A stretch of 64,000 nucleotides of DNA from Harmothoe impar. Taxonomy: Eukaryota; Annelida; Polychaeta; Phyllodocida; Polynoidae. Numbering within the stretch: the stretch's first letter is position 1; the number at the start of each line of letters is the position of its first letter. Shown here in pieces: positions 10,386 to 22,410 of the stretch. The position numbers were made by a program, and so were the translations under genes. The notes beneath the pieces were generated by a model that had not been told where the DNA came from, made no database searches, and was given only the letters and a program-made list of their open reading frames with translations. The stretch is taken from NCBI GenBank assembly GCA_947462335.1, contig OX381717.1, forward strand, positions 46,791,523 to 46,855,522, written 5' to 3'.

Positions 10386-11003
10386 TGAGTCAACAAATCA
10401 GGCGGGCTGTGTCCTTCCGGTCAGGATGCGGTCATCTACCGGTAGGCGGCACCACTGGTGGGTGGGTGGGGGGGGGGGGTCGGAAGGTGGGGCTGGGATG
10501 GTGGTAGCCCTTATCAGGGACTCACTATGGTAAAGAGGTAATTTCAGTGTTTCTTGTTCCGGGTCCTCGTAGAAAAGAAGAACAGAAAAAAAAGAGATAA
10601 GCCCTACCTCTAAATGTCATAGAGCATACTCTATCATTATCTGTTATAAAATCATAAGCATACAATATGTAACGTGGACATACTTTTTTAGGGCATGATA
10701 TGTTTTCCATCTAGATATGTACACATCAATATTAGACTTCTATCCATCACAATTTTTGACTATCCCCAAACCCTTTTGAAGTGACAGTGCAGAATTGGAT
10801 CTCAAAACACGAGACCTTTCTTTTGTTTGCTCAAAGCTGCAAGCAAGTCACACAACTGCTCTTGACTACAAAGAAGCCGTAAATTCATGGTGTTTCATAT
10901 CTCAACCAATAGATTAACCCCCTGGTCAGAGGTCTTTGTTTTGTGGAAAGGGAAAGACTGTAGAGAGAGAGAGGCATGTCAGACAGTCTGGAGGAATAGT
11001 GAG

Positions 11004-11221
11004 TACACTGTAAATAGTTAGTGTAGGTACACAGTAGAATCTACTGTTGATCTACAGTATAAACTTCTGCAGAATCGATTGACAGTAGAATCTGCTATAG
11101 TTTTGCAGAATCTACTATAGATTTACAGTAGATTCTACTGTTTACACACAATGAACAGTACACCTACAGTAGAATCTACTCTACACCTACAAAGATGGCA
11201 ACCATTATTTTTTACAGTGTA
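11004..11221. mobile_element. MITE with TACACTGTAAA ends
   Basis: The perfect 11-bp terminal inverted repeat TACACTGTAAA is at 11004-11014 and its complement at 11211-11221. Inside, ACAGTAGAATCTACTGT-type palindromic words occur about six times in both orientations, giving extensive foldback. No open frame. Confidence 0.75.
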
Positions 11222-11373
11222 GCCCTTTGTGAGATATTCTGCAGAATCTGAGATAATATTTATATCCAGATGACTCGGTAGCCTCCTCTTGTGTGTGCAG
11301 TAGTGCCCTAGACAGATAAGAGGTACCTAGTTCCAAATGGAAAACGTTTACTTCACTCAGATTCCGTCTTTTA

Positions 11374-11604
11374 GCTCTTTAAAGGCAGCAGATTGTCCTA
11401 TGGTTTTTGTTGTCATGATGCATGAATGAATGCACCCTGGCGATTCTATCCACTAGGGCTGCATTGTGGCATCATGGAAACCCTTTGGGAATGTATCAGC
11501 CTTCAGGAGTCGTCATGCTGATGAATGCAGTACTGGTGAGTTACTCGCCAATGCTGCATCCATGCATCATGACAGTGAAGGGCATTAAAGAAATACACTG
11601 TACT
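11374..11604 (+). mobile_element. Family A MITE, copy 3
   Basis: The left end is GCTCTTTAAAGGCAGCA. Both palindromic modules are present (GTCATGATGCATGAATG with GCTGCATTGTGGCATCATG, and GTACTGGTGAGT with ACTCGCCAATGC). The right terminal CCTTAAAGGG is lost. Confidence 0.7.
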
Positions 11605-12608
11605 AAAATGATAGAATCATACATCTACAATGTGTAGGGATTCTATCTAGAATCACGGGATTCAGCCATTGGCAGAATCTCTATTCTTTACCTGAGGTCA
11701 ATGTGAGGTATATAATCAAGACCTGCACTGTAGTATTGCATGTATATGGTACTCCCTGATAATCAGGCTGTACTTCTATCCCTTGTTAAAATGGAAAAGG
11801 AAAAGCTAAGGCTATCAAATAGGAAGGACAATTGTGGCCTAGTTGTGATACACTGGCACACCTTCCCGATGACACGCCATATATACACATAATGACACGC
11901 GTAAGTACATGTAGTATAGGCAAATGTGAGATTGTTACTGGGCCCACGAGTATACATTACCCTGATGCGACACAGTCTTTTTCTATATTATTTTTCTATA
12001 TTCACGAAGGAGTCACCCAGAAAGGATTCACCTCGCTGGGCCCACAAAATACTATTAATGCTTACTTATTATAAGAAGAAATGTTTTATAAATGAATTTA
12101 GTGTGGCCTCTCATAGATAGATCTATGTGGGAATTCGGAATAATGCGTGACACACCTAGATATTTCCACGATTCAATGTCCATTATAGACTTAAAATACC
12201 ATGTTTCACCTGCCCATATTCTACAAAAGACCACTTTAGTATGGCAGCCCTTCACACACAAACCCCCTGGTCTTGAGGAAACCTTACAAGTAGCGTTGAG
12301 ACCGGGCAAGCTCTCCTGTCCTCCTGTCCTCCTGTCCTCCTGTCCTCCTGAGTGCTGTGTGGACAGTTAGAGGGTTTCTGTCCATTTTCTGTAGCTCCAG
12401 GGCCAAACACCTGGCATTATCACCCCCCTCCCCTGGGTCCAGCACGTTATAATCATGTTAAATTGAATTAATTAAATTTATCAAATAACAAATTTGATAT
12501 GACCCCAGTTTCGGTCGTTTATAAATAAGTTGCAATGCCATGAATCAACATGGCTGATATATGAATAGGAATTGCTATAAATAGACTGCTATAGGGATAG
12601 ACGTTGCT
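11605..12608. other. Unique sequence with small 8-bp tandem repeat
   Basis: 12312-12350 is about five copies of TCCTCCTG. The rest is AT-leaning unique DNA without a gene or recognisable motif cluster. Confidence 0.6.
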
Positions 12609-13523
12609 TTAAGGTGGGTCGCTACCCTTTGATCAAAGTTAACAGAATCTCCCTATTTTTTTCCTACATGCAGTCTAAATCATATAGAATCGGAAAATGA
12701 AAAGAAAAATGCGGGGTCCCGACCTACTTTTTTAGATACAGAATTTTGAAAAATTAAAGTATTTTAATTTTTCTCTAAAAATGAGAAAAAAAAGTGTGAA
12801 AACTTCAATAATTCTTTTAAATATCAACCATTATGCACAGAAATGTAAATCTTCACAGGTGAAATGCCTATATGTTCTACTTTACTGCAAAAATAATTTT
12901 ACCATTGTATGCCATGGCATTCTGGGTAAAAATTTGATGTTTCGGGAAAGAAAAGGAATAAATTGCTATTATTTTGTAGCCTTATTGGCTAAAAATAGTA
13001 TTCAAAATTAACAGAATTTTTTTAAACTCTCTCATAAAATAGTTCAGATCATTTGCTAACATATGAAAGTGATTTTGATAGGGGGTCCCGGGCATATTTT
13101 TAGTTTTTTTTACATTTGAAGTTTAAAAATATAGCAAAATCGGTCTGAATCTCACATTTAAAGCTAAAAATAAAGTGTAAAATGGCTAGAAACAGGGTAG
13201 AAAATGGCTACAATTTATACCCTTGATTACTTTAAGTAACTTATTTATATCTATATCATTCTAGATAATGATTTAATGGTAAAAAGGTTCAATGTTCTAA
13301 CTTTTGATAAAAATAACAAATATCATTGGCTACAAATACATCAAATATTCAAAGTTGAATAAAATGCTCAATTTTGCTCGAAATCTCCCAAATTTTTAAC
13401 ATGGCTTATTTAGCATGTATATGTATCAGATTATGCAATATTAGCTCATTCTGATACATTTAAGCTATATGCGCAGGTACCTGCGCAGTGTGTTCACATT
13501 CAAGAGGTAGCGACCCACCTTAA
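12609..13523. mobile_element. 0.9-kb non-autonomous TIR element flanked by TTAA
   Basis: The ends are identical inverted: TTAAGGTGGGTCGCTACC at 12609-12626 and its complement at 13506-13523. The terminal TTAA fits a target duplication (piggyBac or Kolobok type) around GGTGGGTCGCTACC termini. The interior is very AT-rich, with no frame longer than about 76 codons, so no transposase is encoded. A related word, AAGGTGGGTCGGGTAGCGG, appears near 2560. Confidence 0.75.
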
Positions 13524-13879
13524 TACTGCTCATAATAGTAACGCATGGAAACGCACACTAGTAGAGCTCAGTTCTTTTATGTTATTTTAAACGCCAACAC
13601 TCATTATATACCCAAGTCGGTCTGAACAACTGTAGTGTCAAATAAACATATATATCCGTAACAGTATACAGCCGTTCCATGGGAAGACTTTTATGAAAGA
13701 AAAAGATAAAAAAAAGGAAAAGACGCTTTGGATAGCCAAGTACACTGGAAACATCACCCCCATTCACCTGGCCTCCCCGACAGCGCATTGTGGACACTGT
13801 CAGGCACTATGGTCCCCTTGAACACCATACACTCAAACAACCCCCCCCCCCTCACCCCACACTCTACCCCTCATGACCC

Positions 13880-13980
13880 AACTTCACCCACCCGTATATA
13901 AAAGTGGGGGCTGAGGGCCTTTTAAAGGGGCAGTCACGTGGTCATCATTAGCTCGCTTCAATGGGTACTTCAAGGTGAGT
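13880..13980 (+). promoter_or_regulatory. Candidate TATA promoter and short first exon
   Basis: TATATAAAAG lies at 13895-13904. A possible initiator CAGTC (13931) is about 35 bp downstream, slightly farther than the usual 30 bp, with E-box CACGTG at 13935-13940. An ATG at 13961 is followed after 14 nt by AAG and the strong donor GTGAGT at 13975, giving residues MGTS before the splice. The Kozak context is weak at -3 and good at +4. No downstream exon is visible, and a family A element starts 48 bp beyond. The arrangement is suggestive but may be chance. Confidence 0.25.
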
Positions 13981-14027
13981 AGCTCAGGCCAGCTCTCAGG
14001 GAGCAGCTCAGGGAAAGCAGCTACTAG

Positions 14028-14281
14028 CCCTTTAAGGGCCGCATAGTGCTTTAATGCATGCTGAGCAGCCCTCGGTCAGCATGATGCATGAATGAGTAGA
14101 CTGGCCAGGGCTGCATTCATGAATGCATCATGCTGACCCTGCAGGACCCTTTATGCTGATCCTTTGGGAGTGTATCATTCTTGTAGGGATGGCATGATGC
14201 TTGAACACAGAATTGGCTGCATTTATGCATTATGACGATGAAGGGCATACTCCATTAAAGTACTATGTGGCCCTTAAAAGG
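14028..14281 (+). mobile_element. Family A MITE, copy 4, CTAG target duplication
   Basis: A near-complete copy: CCCTTTAAGGGCCGCATAGT at the left, and ACTATGTGGCCCTTAAAAGG at the right. It is bounded by CTAG at 14024-14027 and 14282-14285 instead of TTAA. The first palindrome is complete (GCATGATGCATGAATG with CATTCATGAATGCATCATGC); the second is eroded. Confidence 0.85.
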
Positions 14282-14285
14282 CTAG

Positions 14286-14919
14286 ATGGCTGTAGCTCAA
14301 TCCCCTTCCCTCCCCCTGCTGTTCTTAGGAAGTGGTCATTTTTCAACAACATTTTTTCTCCCCCCCCCCTTCTGAGATGGTACGAAATGTATATTCTGAG
14401 CCACTCCAGCATGGTTAAAATTGATCACAACCAAGCATTTCTAGCTAGAGTGAGGCCCTGGCTTTTTTCACTAAAAAGAAACCGAGCAACATTCTTTTGG
14501 TCACTCCCTTCCAGAGGTCCAACAGCTCTCCCCTCACCGCAGTCCACACCCCGTCCTGTTGTTAAAAATGACCCTTTATGAAACACAGGGGCAGCTACAG
14601 ACATTATCTAAACCGCTAGATCTATTGATGTAGGTGAACACACTGTTAAATGCTAGCACCATTGGTATAAATACCCACCCTCTGTATACTATACCCTGCT
14701 TTTACTAGATGGTACAAGGGGCTGGAGGAGGGAGGGGTGTCCTTCCCCTTCTCACCATGGAGGAATATATCCAGGTAGGATTAGCCGCTTCATTTGTTGT
14801 TACTAGGGTTTAGAATGGCAGTGCAGGGCCACTGCACTGATAATCTTTGTGCCCCAGAGCTTAGTCAATAGTGGCTACTCTAGGTTAGTTATAAAGATAT
14901 TGGGATGAATGACAAACTG
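14286..14919. other. Unique sequence, no gene seen
   Basis: It holds a C9 run near 14360 in an otherwise ordinary stretch. The 126-codon frame that starts in the adjoining transposon and runs to 14581 is partly transposon sequence and shows no recognisable domain, so it is not called. Confidence 0.55.
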
Positions 14920-15000
14920 ATATTCAAAAATGACTGAGGCAAAACTAAATACGACTAATCCCTTATTTAGCATAATACTAAGATGGGTTGGTCACTACTA
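14920..15000 (+). repeat. Family D interspersed repeat, copy 1
   Basis: TATTCAAAAATGACTGAGGC followed by ACGACTAATCCCTTA, ACTAAG and GTTGGTCA matches 48146-48260 in the same order. Only two copies are in the window and the family type is unknown. Confidence 0.6.
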
Positions 15001-15188
15001 TATGTATACACTGACTGTACCCGACAGGAGCTTTATGCTTGGCCCACGCCAGAGTACGTCAGTTATGAGAGCTGTCGGGACATCTAACTTGAACTTGACC
15101 AATTGGCTTAAGCACCACCGATTTGGCGTAGGAACAGAGCGAAATATCTGCCGAGCGTAGATTGGGACCTGATCTTCAATACTTCCCA

Positions 15189-15242
15189 GTTCCTGCTCGC
15201 TGGTTCCTACAGGGGAGAAAGCATTGCCCCGAACCCAGCAAC
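15189..15242 (+). repeat. Family E repeat fragment, copy 1
   Basis: TTCCTGCTCGCTGGTTCCTA, CAGGGGAGAAAGC and GAACCCAGCAA match the 3' parts of the copies at 22898-23132 and 56318-56398. Confidence 0.55.
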
Positions 15243-15622
15243 AGGTCATGGTCAGGTCATGGTGGTGGTCCCAGGAGCCTTACCGTCAAAAGCTAGATGA
15301 ACGAGAGCACTATGATATGGGCTATGCTTTCAGTGTTGTGGTTCCCAGGGGTAGAGGAGGGCAAGTTCAACTAGAGTATTGTACTCAGAGAAACACATTC
15401 GCCGAGGATATCAACAGAGTGAATTATTATTGCCTGGAACAAATGTTGGTCCCAGAACTATGCCTTATACCGCAGTATAAACGGTTCAGTACACTATTTT
15501 CGGAAGCCTGAACCCAGCCTTGGTTAAGGAAAAGGCCAGCCAGCAGGGTATACTGAATCCAAGCTCTCAGCCACTTTACTGCCAGAAGTTCACAGGACAC
15601 ATTATTATATGTATGGGGCTAG

Positions 15623-15730
15623 CCCAGTGGGCACAAAATTCAGTTGAACATTGAATCAACATTGCCTCAACATTGAATCAATGTTGACAACCATTTATCA
15701 ATGTTGATTCAATGTTCTGTGCCCACTTGG
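15623..15730 (+). mobile_element. Family C palindromic MITE, copy 1 (108 bp)
   Basis: The ends CCCAGTGGGCACA and TGTGCCCACTTGG form the terminal inverted repeat. The inside is a series of ATTGAATCAAC and GTTGATTCAATG words in both orientations. An inverted copy of exactly the same length lies at 57159-57266. Confidence 0.8.
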
Positions 15731-15822
15731 AGATAGGTGATCGAAGCATCCCATATCTGCTTGGCTGCTCTAATCTTTTCTGATTAACTGCTCACATCAT
15801 CATACTCAAGGTTTGCAAAAAA

Positions 15823-15860
15823 AAAGGATGCTCCGTGTAGAAGTATGTGGAGCATCCTTT
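15823..15860. repeat. Short perfect hairpin
   Basis: AAAGGATGCTCC and its exact complement flank a 14-nt loop, preceded by a run of A. The function is unknown. It is too short for a usual pre-miRNA. Confidence 0.6.
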
Positions 15861-15965
15861 CTGTGTGTCTGCTCACATTCATAGACACCGAGTACACAGA
15901 ATAACACCAGTGGGGACCTATGTATGCTAACCCACACCAGCTGCTGCCCCATTCCGCCATGTTAA

Positions 15966-16208
15966 CCCTTTAAGGGCTGCATATCTCTTTTATGTCGTTA
16001 TGTCGTTATGATTCATGAATGCAGCTCTGAGTAGTCTAATTGCCAGGGCTGCATGAATGCATCAGGCTGATCCTTCGGGATGGTATCAACCGCACAGGGC
16101 TGGGATGATACGTGAATGCAGCATTGGAGAGTGAGTCTCTAGAGCTGCATGAATGCTTCATGAAGATCAAGGGCATAATTCATAAAGCACTATGCAGTCG
16201 TCTTAGGG
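15966..16208 (+). mobile_element. Family A MITE, copy 5, TTAA target duplication
   Basis: TTAA at 15962-15965 and 16209-16212 bound the element. Left end CCCTTTAAGGGCTGCATA; both palindromic modules are present. The right end is shortened to TCTTAGGG. Confidence 0.85.
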
Positions 16209-16212
16209 TTAA

Positions 16213-18688
16213 TCAAGTGGTATAGTGATGGCCTAGCTCAATGCAACATTATTGCACAGAACTAGAGTAAAATCCTCAGTTGCTATGGACTAGTGGAGGA
16301 GACAGTTCCTTAATGTGAGGAATGGAAAACAAGTGTTTCTGTGTCCAACGAGGACTGGTGTGCTGCAGTGGTAACATGCCAGGAACAACCGGGAGAATCT
16401 TGTCATGTCATCAGAGCATGGGGCCAGGATTCATCTCAACTTAATAAAGTCAGTCGTGAGGTTATATAGCCGACTCCCTCCAAGGATCGGGTATTCAGCA
16501 AGGAATTCAAGTGCTCAGTTATACTGATCAGTTATCTTTATTTCTAATTCTTTTATATTATTTGATGAAAGGCTTGCTATGTAGGTTTATGATGTAATGT
16601 TTTATTTGGCAATCACTAAGGTCAACTCATCGCAAAAAAAAAGAATGAACTTGTTTTCACAATCCAAGTGTTTGAAGATGGCAATCAGCTTAAAAGGTTT
16701 AAATAGTTTATACTTGATAACTATGAATTCTTTAATCAAAAAGTCACCCATACGGATGACAGAGGGATGGGACAGCAAAGTGGGGCAGAAAAGTGGGACA
16801 GAAAAGCATTCAACTTCTAAACACTGCTATCTGGACCCTAAACACTGGATCAACACTATAAGTGCTGCCAACCTGTCTTCATCAGTAGCCCTCAGGGCAA
16901 ATGGGCCCCAAGGCTAAAAAGTGCTGAGTCATACAGCACAAACAGGTGTTTCTGGAGAGCCCACCAGGTGGCGTGCATAGCACAATGGGGGCAGATCCCA
17001 GCCCAAGCACAACAAAGACATAGGATTACCCTCAGCATTGACAACAGCTGTGTTGGTTTGGTGAACTATGCTTTGGTAAGTATCCCTTGTAGTAGCATAA
17101 GTTGCTTCTGTATTGATGGACTATATCCTCTCTCACCTACCCCCCCCCCCCCCCCTCACACATGAGCAAGCCAAAATGAAAGATGACATGAAATATCATA
17201 ATCAATAAAAAAATTAAATATCCAATACAGTTGTCCCTGATTCTTCTGATGGGTGTTCAACCCAATGTTGATTATCCGTCAATTTTTTCTATGTTTAAAC
17301 TTGATGAACGACAGATGATGGTCCGACAATTGATCTGCAATGATATACTGGCAGTTTACCGCTATATCTAACGTAGTGAGGTATTCTGCTCAATGATAAC
17401 ACTAAAGGGACATAATCTGTCGGTCAAGACATGATCTGTTGGTCAAATCACACGACCAACAATGGAATACCACGCCTTCGGGGATCAGAGACCATCAAAT
17501 AATGGTAGCAATAGTGGTAGCAGCTTGCCCTGAGATTGAGCCAAGTATGTAAATCAATGCTTTATAGACACAATAATGCCATCAGTTGGGGTTGTCAATA
17601 TCTGCATCAGGCGAGTTCAGGCTGTATAGATATACTAATGATGTAAATGATGTAGTGGACATTTTCTAACAACATGGGGTTGGTTGGTTAGCTTTGTATT
17701 TATTTATTTTTATTTTTTTTTGGTGGGAGATCAATAACAAAAGGGTTTGGATTCCTTGAGGTAGAGGTGAAAGCAAACAAAGCAGGTGTTATTATAGCTA
17801 AAAGGAATCGGTCACACCAATTTGAATCCCGCTGAGGTGGCATTGGACAAATATGGACACCTCTTGCAGGGAATTTGGTTCCCTCCCTTAGAAGTGGTAG
17901 ACAGATAAGTGAAAGATACCATGGGCCGATTCAGATTTGTCTGCAGTACAAGGTGGATTTGCCTTTCACTTTCCTACTATATACCCGAATTCTGCATAAA
18001 ACAAGCGAAATATAGGCAGCACACGCCTAAACCTAGAGTCAGAGAGCCGGTCGGACAGGGAGTAACAGCTTACATGTAGGAGAGAAGTGGAGGCCAGATT
18101 TAGCAAACAGATGTTTCCACGTACAATACTATACCCAAATCAATAATGATTATTGTTACACAATGGGTCCTACTGACAACCCGCTCTCACCCGTGTCTCT
18201 TGTGTACATATTGAACCACTCACCCCTCAACTTTTGAGTGACAGAATTGTCACATTTAATGGGAATAAACATATATTTAAAGAATTAACAGTCCTCACTA
18301 GGAAGCTTTATTCTTTACCAGTAATCCATGGGAATATCCCCAAAACTGAAAAGAGGCACCATGCGAAAACTGCTGACTGGTCGTTTTTTTAAAGCTAAAC
18401 TATAGACATACTCTAAGTCTAAACTGTGGCCACCAATGAGTTAACACAGCCAACTGTTGATCTAGTTGTCATGACAACAACACAGCCACCTTGCGATCGA
18501 AGTTAGAACCAGATAGTGCTGTCGAAAACGGTGACTTTGAAGCCACGTGAGTTTGTTTGACTGCGGTGAAAATACATACACCGCCGGGTAGAGCCCTGCC
18601 TTCCATTACACTGACATAGGGAGGATTCATCTAGATCACGTGACCAAACAAATAGGGGCTCACCAGGGGGAGCCACCTGCAGGATCCC
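16213..18688. other. Unique sequence with minor repeats, no gene seen
   Basis: Notable items: a C-run of about 18 ending near 17156, a 19-bp tandem duplication (ACATAATCTGTCGGTCAAG and relative) at 17410-17447, and the CTCF-like motif at 16961. Frames up to 106 codons (near 16600) show no domain or splice context I can defend. Confidence 0.55.
16961..16974 (+). promoter_or_regulatory. CTCF-like motif (13 of 14)
   Basis: CCACCAGGTGGCGT differs from CCASYAGRKGGCRS only at the last position. Confidence 0.4.
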
Positions 18689-18702
18689 CTGCCCCCTGGT
18701 GG
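18660..18702. promoter_or_regulatory. CTCF-type motif pair (one 14 of 14)
   Basis: On the minus strand 18689-18702 reads CCACCAGGGGGCAG, a perfect match to CCASYAGRKGGCRS. A weaker plus-strand match (TCACCAGGGGGAGC, 12 of 14) starts about 28 bp upstream, so the two would face each other. An E-box TCACGTGA lies near 18637. Confidence 0.45.
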
Positions 18703-18813
18703 CGGAAGGGGAAAGCACTAATCTGACCCCGGCCAAGGCCTGCGGCTTAATTCATAGCGTATTCAGGTCTAAAGATGCAGTATTATTACACTGGATCATA
18801 ACATAATATGAAG

Positions 18814-19541
18814 CTGTCAGATGTAGAGCTACAGACACTGTCAGTGTGTCGGATGTAGAGCTACAGACACTGTCAGTGTGACAGATGTAAGGCTACAAGA
18901 CACTATCAGTGTGTCAGATGTAGAGCTACAGACACTGTCAGTGTGTCAGATGTAGAGCTACAGACACTGTCAGTGTGTCAGATGTAGAGCTACAGACACT
19001 GTCAGTGTGTCAGATGTAAGGCTACAAGACACTATCAGTGTGTCAGATGTAGAGCTACAGACACTGTCAGTGTGTCAGATGTAGAGCTACAGACACTGTC
19101 AGTGTGTCAGATGTAGAGCTACAGACACTGTCAGTGTGTCAGATGTAGAGCTACAGACACTGTCAGTGTGTCAGATGTAAGGCTACAAGACACTATCAGT
19201 GTGTCAGATGTAGAGCTACAGACACTGTCAGTGTGTCAGATGTAGAGCTACAGACACTGTCAGTGTGTCAGATGTAGAGCTAACGACACTGTCAGTGTGT
19301 CAGATGTAGAGCTACAGACACTGTCAGTGTGTCAGATGTAGAGCTACAGACACTGTCAGTGTGTCAGATGTAGAGCTACAGACACTGTCAGTGTGTCAGA
19401 TGTAGAGCTACAGACACTGTCAATGTGTCAGATGTAAGGCTACAATACCATGTCAGTGTGTCAGATGTAAAGCTATAAGATACTGTCAATATGTTAGATG
19501 TAAAGCTACAAGATATTGTCAGTGTGTCGGATATAGTGCTC
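18814..19541 (+). repeat. 32-bp minisatellite, about 22 copies
   Basis: The unit is AGTGTGTCAGATGTAGAGCT followed by ACAGACACTGTC (32 bp), nearly identical through most of the array. A variant unit (AAGGCTACAAGACACTATC, one base longer) is interspersed near 18887, 19017 and 19178 and again, decayed, near 19435. Each unit holds the palindrome ACACTG-T-CAGTGT. The last three units are diverged. Confidence 0.95.
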
Positions 19542-19745
19542 AAACTGGTGTGGACTTGTTCCCGCAAGCGCTGTGTGTACTCTGACACCTGCAGTCTCAT
19601 GAGATATTGGTTCTGCTCTTAGAACGTAGCTTGTTCCTGACAACTATGGTCTGTTGAATTGTCTCACTAGGCTAAATCTCGCGGGAAATTACATGGACAG
19701 TTCTAACTAACATAGCCGGGCACATGGAGCTACCCAGATTATCGC

Positions 19746-19925
19746 TATAGAGCTACTAGACTCTGTCAGTGTGTCAGATGTAAAGCTTTACAAGAATATG
19801 TCAGTGTGTCAGATGTAGAGTTACAAGCTTCTGTCAGTGTGTCAGATGTAAAGCTACAGACGCTGTCAGTGTACACCTCAGATGTAGAACTACAAGACTC
19901 TGTCAGTGTGTCAGACTTGAAGCTA
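19746..19925 (+). repeat. Outlying block of the 32-bp minisatellite, about 5 copies
   Basis: Diverged units with the same CTGTCAGTGTGTCAGATGTA core resume after 200 bp of unrelated sequence (19542-19745). The interruption is either an insertion into one array or independent decay of the middle. Confidence 0.85.
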
Positions 19926-20112
19926 GATTTAAACTTTAAAATGGAGTGATGTTATGATCATAAAACCTATCACTTGCATGGATGTGAGATCAAACAGACA
20001 ATACTTAACATCGTGCTGGGTTGTATTACAACTTTTGGTGAACTTACATGTTATTTCTGTAGACAGATGAGGGTCATATCTTTAGGTCTAATAGGTAAGT
20101 GACTCATAGCCT

Positions 20113-20290
20113 CGCTCAAAAGTGCACAACGCATTTGCAGTCTCCCATGACCTCCGTTCATGCCGACCCTAACAGGTATAGAATGTTCAAAATATTAGTA
20201 CGCATGATAATGCCCTCATTGAAGTTGCGTTCGTGCATAATGACAACAAATGAAAATGAACATTTGAGGCATCATGCCGTCCTTAAACCG
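20113..20290 (+). mobile_element. Family A MITE, copy 6 (very decayed)
   Basis: The outline is recognisable from CATGCCGACCCTA, GCATGATAATGCCCTC, GTTGCGTTCGTGCATAATGA and the terminal GCCGTCCTTAAACCG. Left end lost. Confidence 0.45.
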
Positions 20291-22410
20291 TTGAAGCCTT
20301 GAATCGGTCGATGGATTATCCAATAACAAAATGTCAAAAGCAAATCTTTCTGACTTGACAACGGAGAGTATGCCTTGTCAATCTGAATCAAGTCTGGTAA
20401 TGAAAAACATTGTTTGTACCATTTAAAAGGGAAAGCGTCCACCATTGTCGTTTCAATTCTGATTTCAGTTGAGTAGAAATTGATAGAAATAAATTCCAGT
20501 CGATCTGAGAAGTTAACCTGATTTCTTTATGATTCTGACAGAAACTATTGGCATGTATTAATGTTTACAGAAGATTCATTGAAATCCCCAGTTCATCCTT
20601 TTTCTGTGACGGAATGTGAAAAAATGTCTCCAGCGGCAGCACTGAGCTAGGTTAGGTTACCTCGCTCTTTAACTACGGCAATGGAAACACTGAAGAACAT
20701 CATAGAAAAACTGTTCAGTGCAAAGTGATCCACTGTGGACGGTTAGTACTTCCATACCATTATAATGGCTACTGACCAAATCAATTCCATGGTAAGTGTA
20801 TGAAATGTGATGATAGAAGGGATACTTTTTATTCGTGCGTATATCAGTAGCTATATTTGACACACATGTAAAGATTTGACTCAATAGACACACTCTTCTT
20901 TTGGTAAGACAGTTATTTGGTACATAACAACGTTGGAAATATCTTATGTTGACTAATACATACATAATATAAAGGTTGTTATTGAGACACATATCAGATT
21001 CATTGGCCACATCTTATTGCCTGGACCACCAGGAGAGGATTAAGAACCCCTGTACATGTAGTATAGGTTTTCACACAGCCCTGAGATACACTCGATCCAT
21101 TCATATTAACCCACATATTTATGGAGTCAGAATGCAGCCCTGGGGGACACCCATACAGCGCCTGCTACATATAGACACAATCTCAGATCTGGCCTCTGGC
21201 CCTAGGGGTCTACCCTGAGGGACACCCCCTCATCCCCCAGTCCCACCTCTCTCACCCCAGGGGAGACCATCCCATGCAATATTCCCCACCCTGGAATCAT
21301 TAATCTCAAGTCCATTGTGTGTCAGGGGGGTGGAGAACATTGATGAATACACTTAGTCCCCATCAGCACTTAATGATTTATTTATGGGGTATTCCTGTGG
21401 CCCATTAGTTGCATTGTGATGAGTGATGGCCTTGGGGAGTCTGATGACACCTAGTAGAAGAGCCCATTGCTTTGACTAGACCTTATCGGAAGGGTATACA
21501 CTGTGTGACAGGATGGTTACTTCATGTAGTTACCAATCAAAGGTTAGCCATAAAAAGGTGTGATTCAGATTACCAAGCCTATAGTCTCCAAAACAGTGCA
21601 AAGCCCAGAATAACTTTTCCATTTTCAATAGAAAAAGTCAGATCCTTCATGAGGATTTTTGATGTACCATTGACATTTCCCCAGAACATCCTGACTATGT
21701 AACCTAAAACGTACCTTTTGACCTTGTTTTGATCCTGGGGATAATCATACCAATTATTATTGTATCGTCCCATTTATCTAAGAGACAGTTACACTATCTG
21801 GTCCAATAAATGTTCCCGTATAACTATAAATCTGGATGATTAGGTGCGTGTGCCATATTGGTTTCATCCTCGAAATTTCTGGTAACTCCCAGAAATAATA
21901 ATTCATCGAAAATGTTCCAAGGACAGAACCAACTTCTTGCAATATGTTTGTGTCAGTGTCAATAAGTTCTCCCCCATTTGTATGTCATGCGCCTACCACG
22001 TTGAACATAATTGCTCCGTGAGGGTTTCACCTTGGAATCTAGATCTAGATTAAGGATAATTTTAGATATTTCCTTGCATTTTATACCCTTATAATGAGTT
22101 GTACTTACATTGACCTTACTCAGTGCAGGAAGGTCCTCATCTTCCACGGCTTCCATGAAATGCAGCCACTGTTTAATTAGCAGCCTCGCGTTACCAGGTC
22201 ACTCCATACTTGCACTGCGGGTGGAATGTAACATGAATAAAAAATACTCTGGCCTTATATTTAATCCTGGGGATAATTTTACCAATTAGTTCACTGTCGC
22301 ATTTATCATACAGCCAGATATACACCCCTATAGTGTATACATACTTTAGCACATCTCCTGCTTGACACTTCCTCACAGGAGTATGTATATACAGTGAATA
22401 TACCCTGCAC
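20291..22410. other. Unique sequence, no gene seen
   Basis: AT-leaning DNA. Near 21130-21225 the word CCTGNGGGACACCC occurs twice. 21355-21465 (ATGATTTATTTATGGGG, CCATTAGTTGCATTGTG) looks enhancer-like but nothing firm supports that. A CTATAATAG-rich stretch follows without structure. Confidence 0.5.

Noticed and set aside
15823..15860. Rho-independent terminator
   Set aside because: The hairpin is followed by no T-run and the DNA is not bacterial.
18814..19541. CRISPR-like array
   Set aside because: Units are contiguous 32-bp repeats without unique spacers, in clearly eukaryotic DNA.
20070..20100. Fourth ratchet site (TCTAATAG-GTAAGT)
   Set aside because: The upstream tract is purine-interrupted, and no second donor lies within 60 nt.
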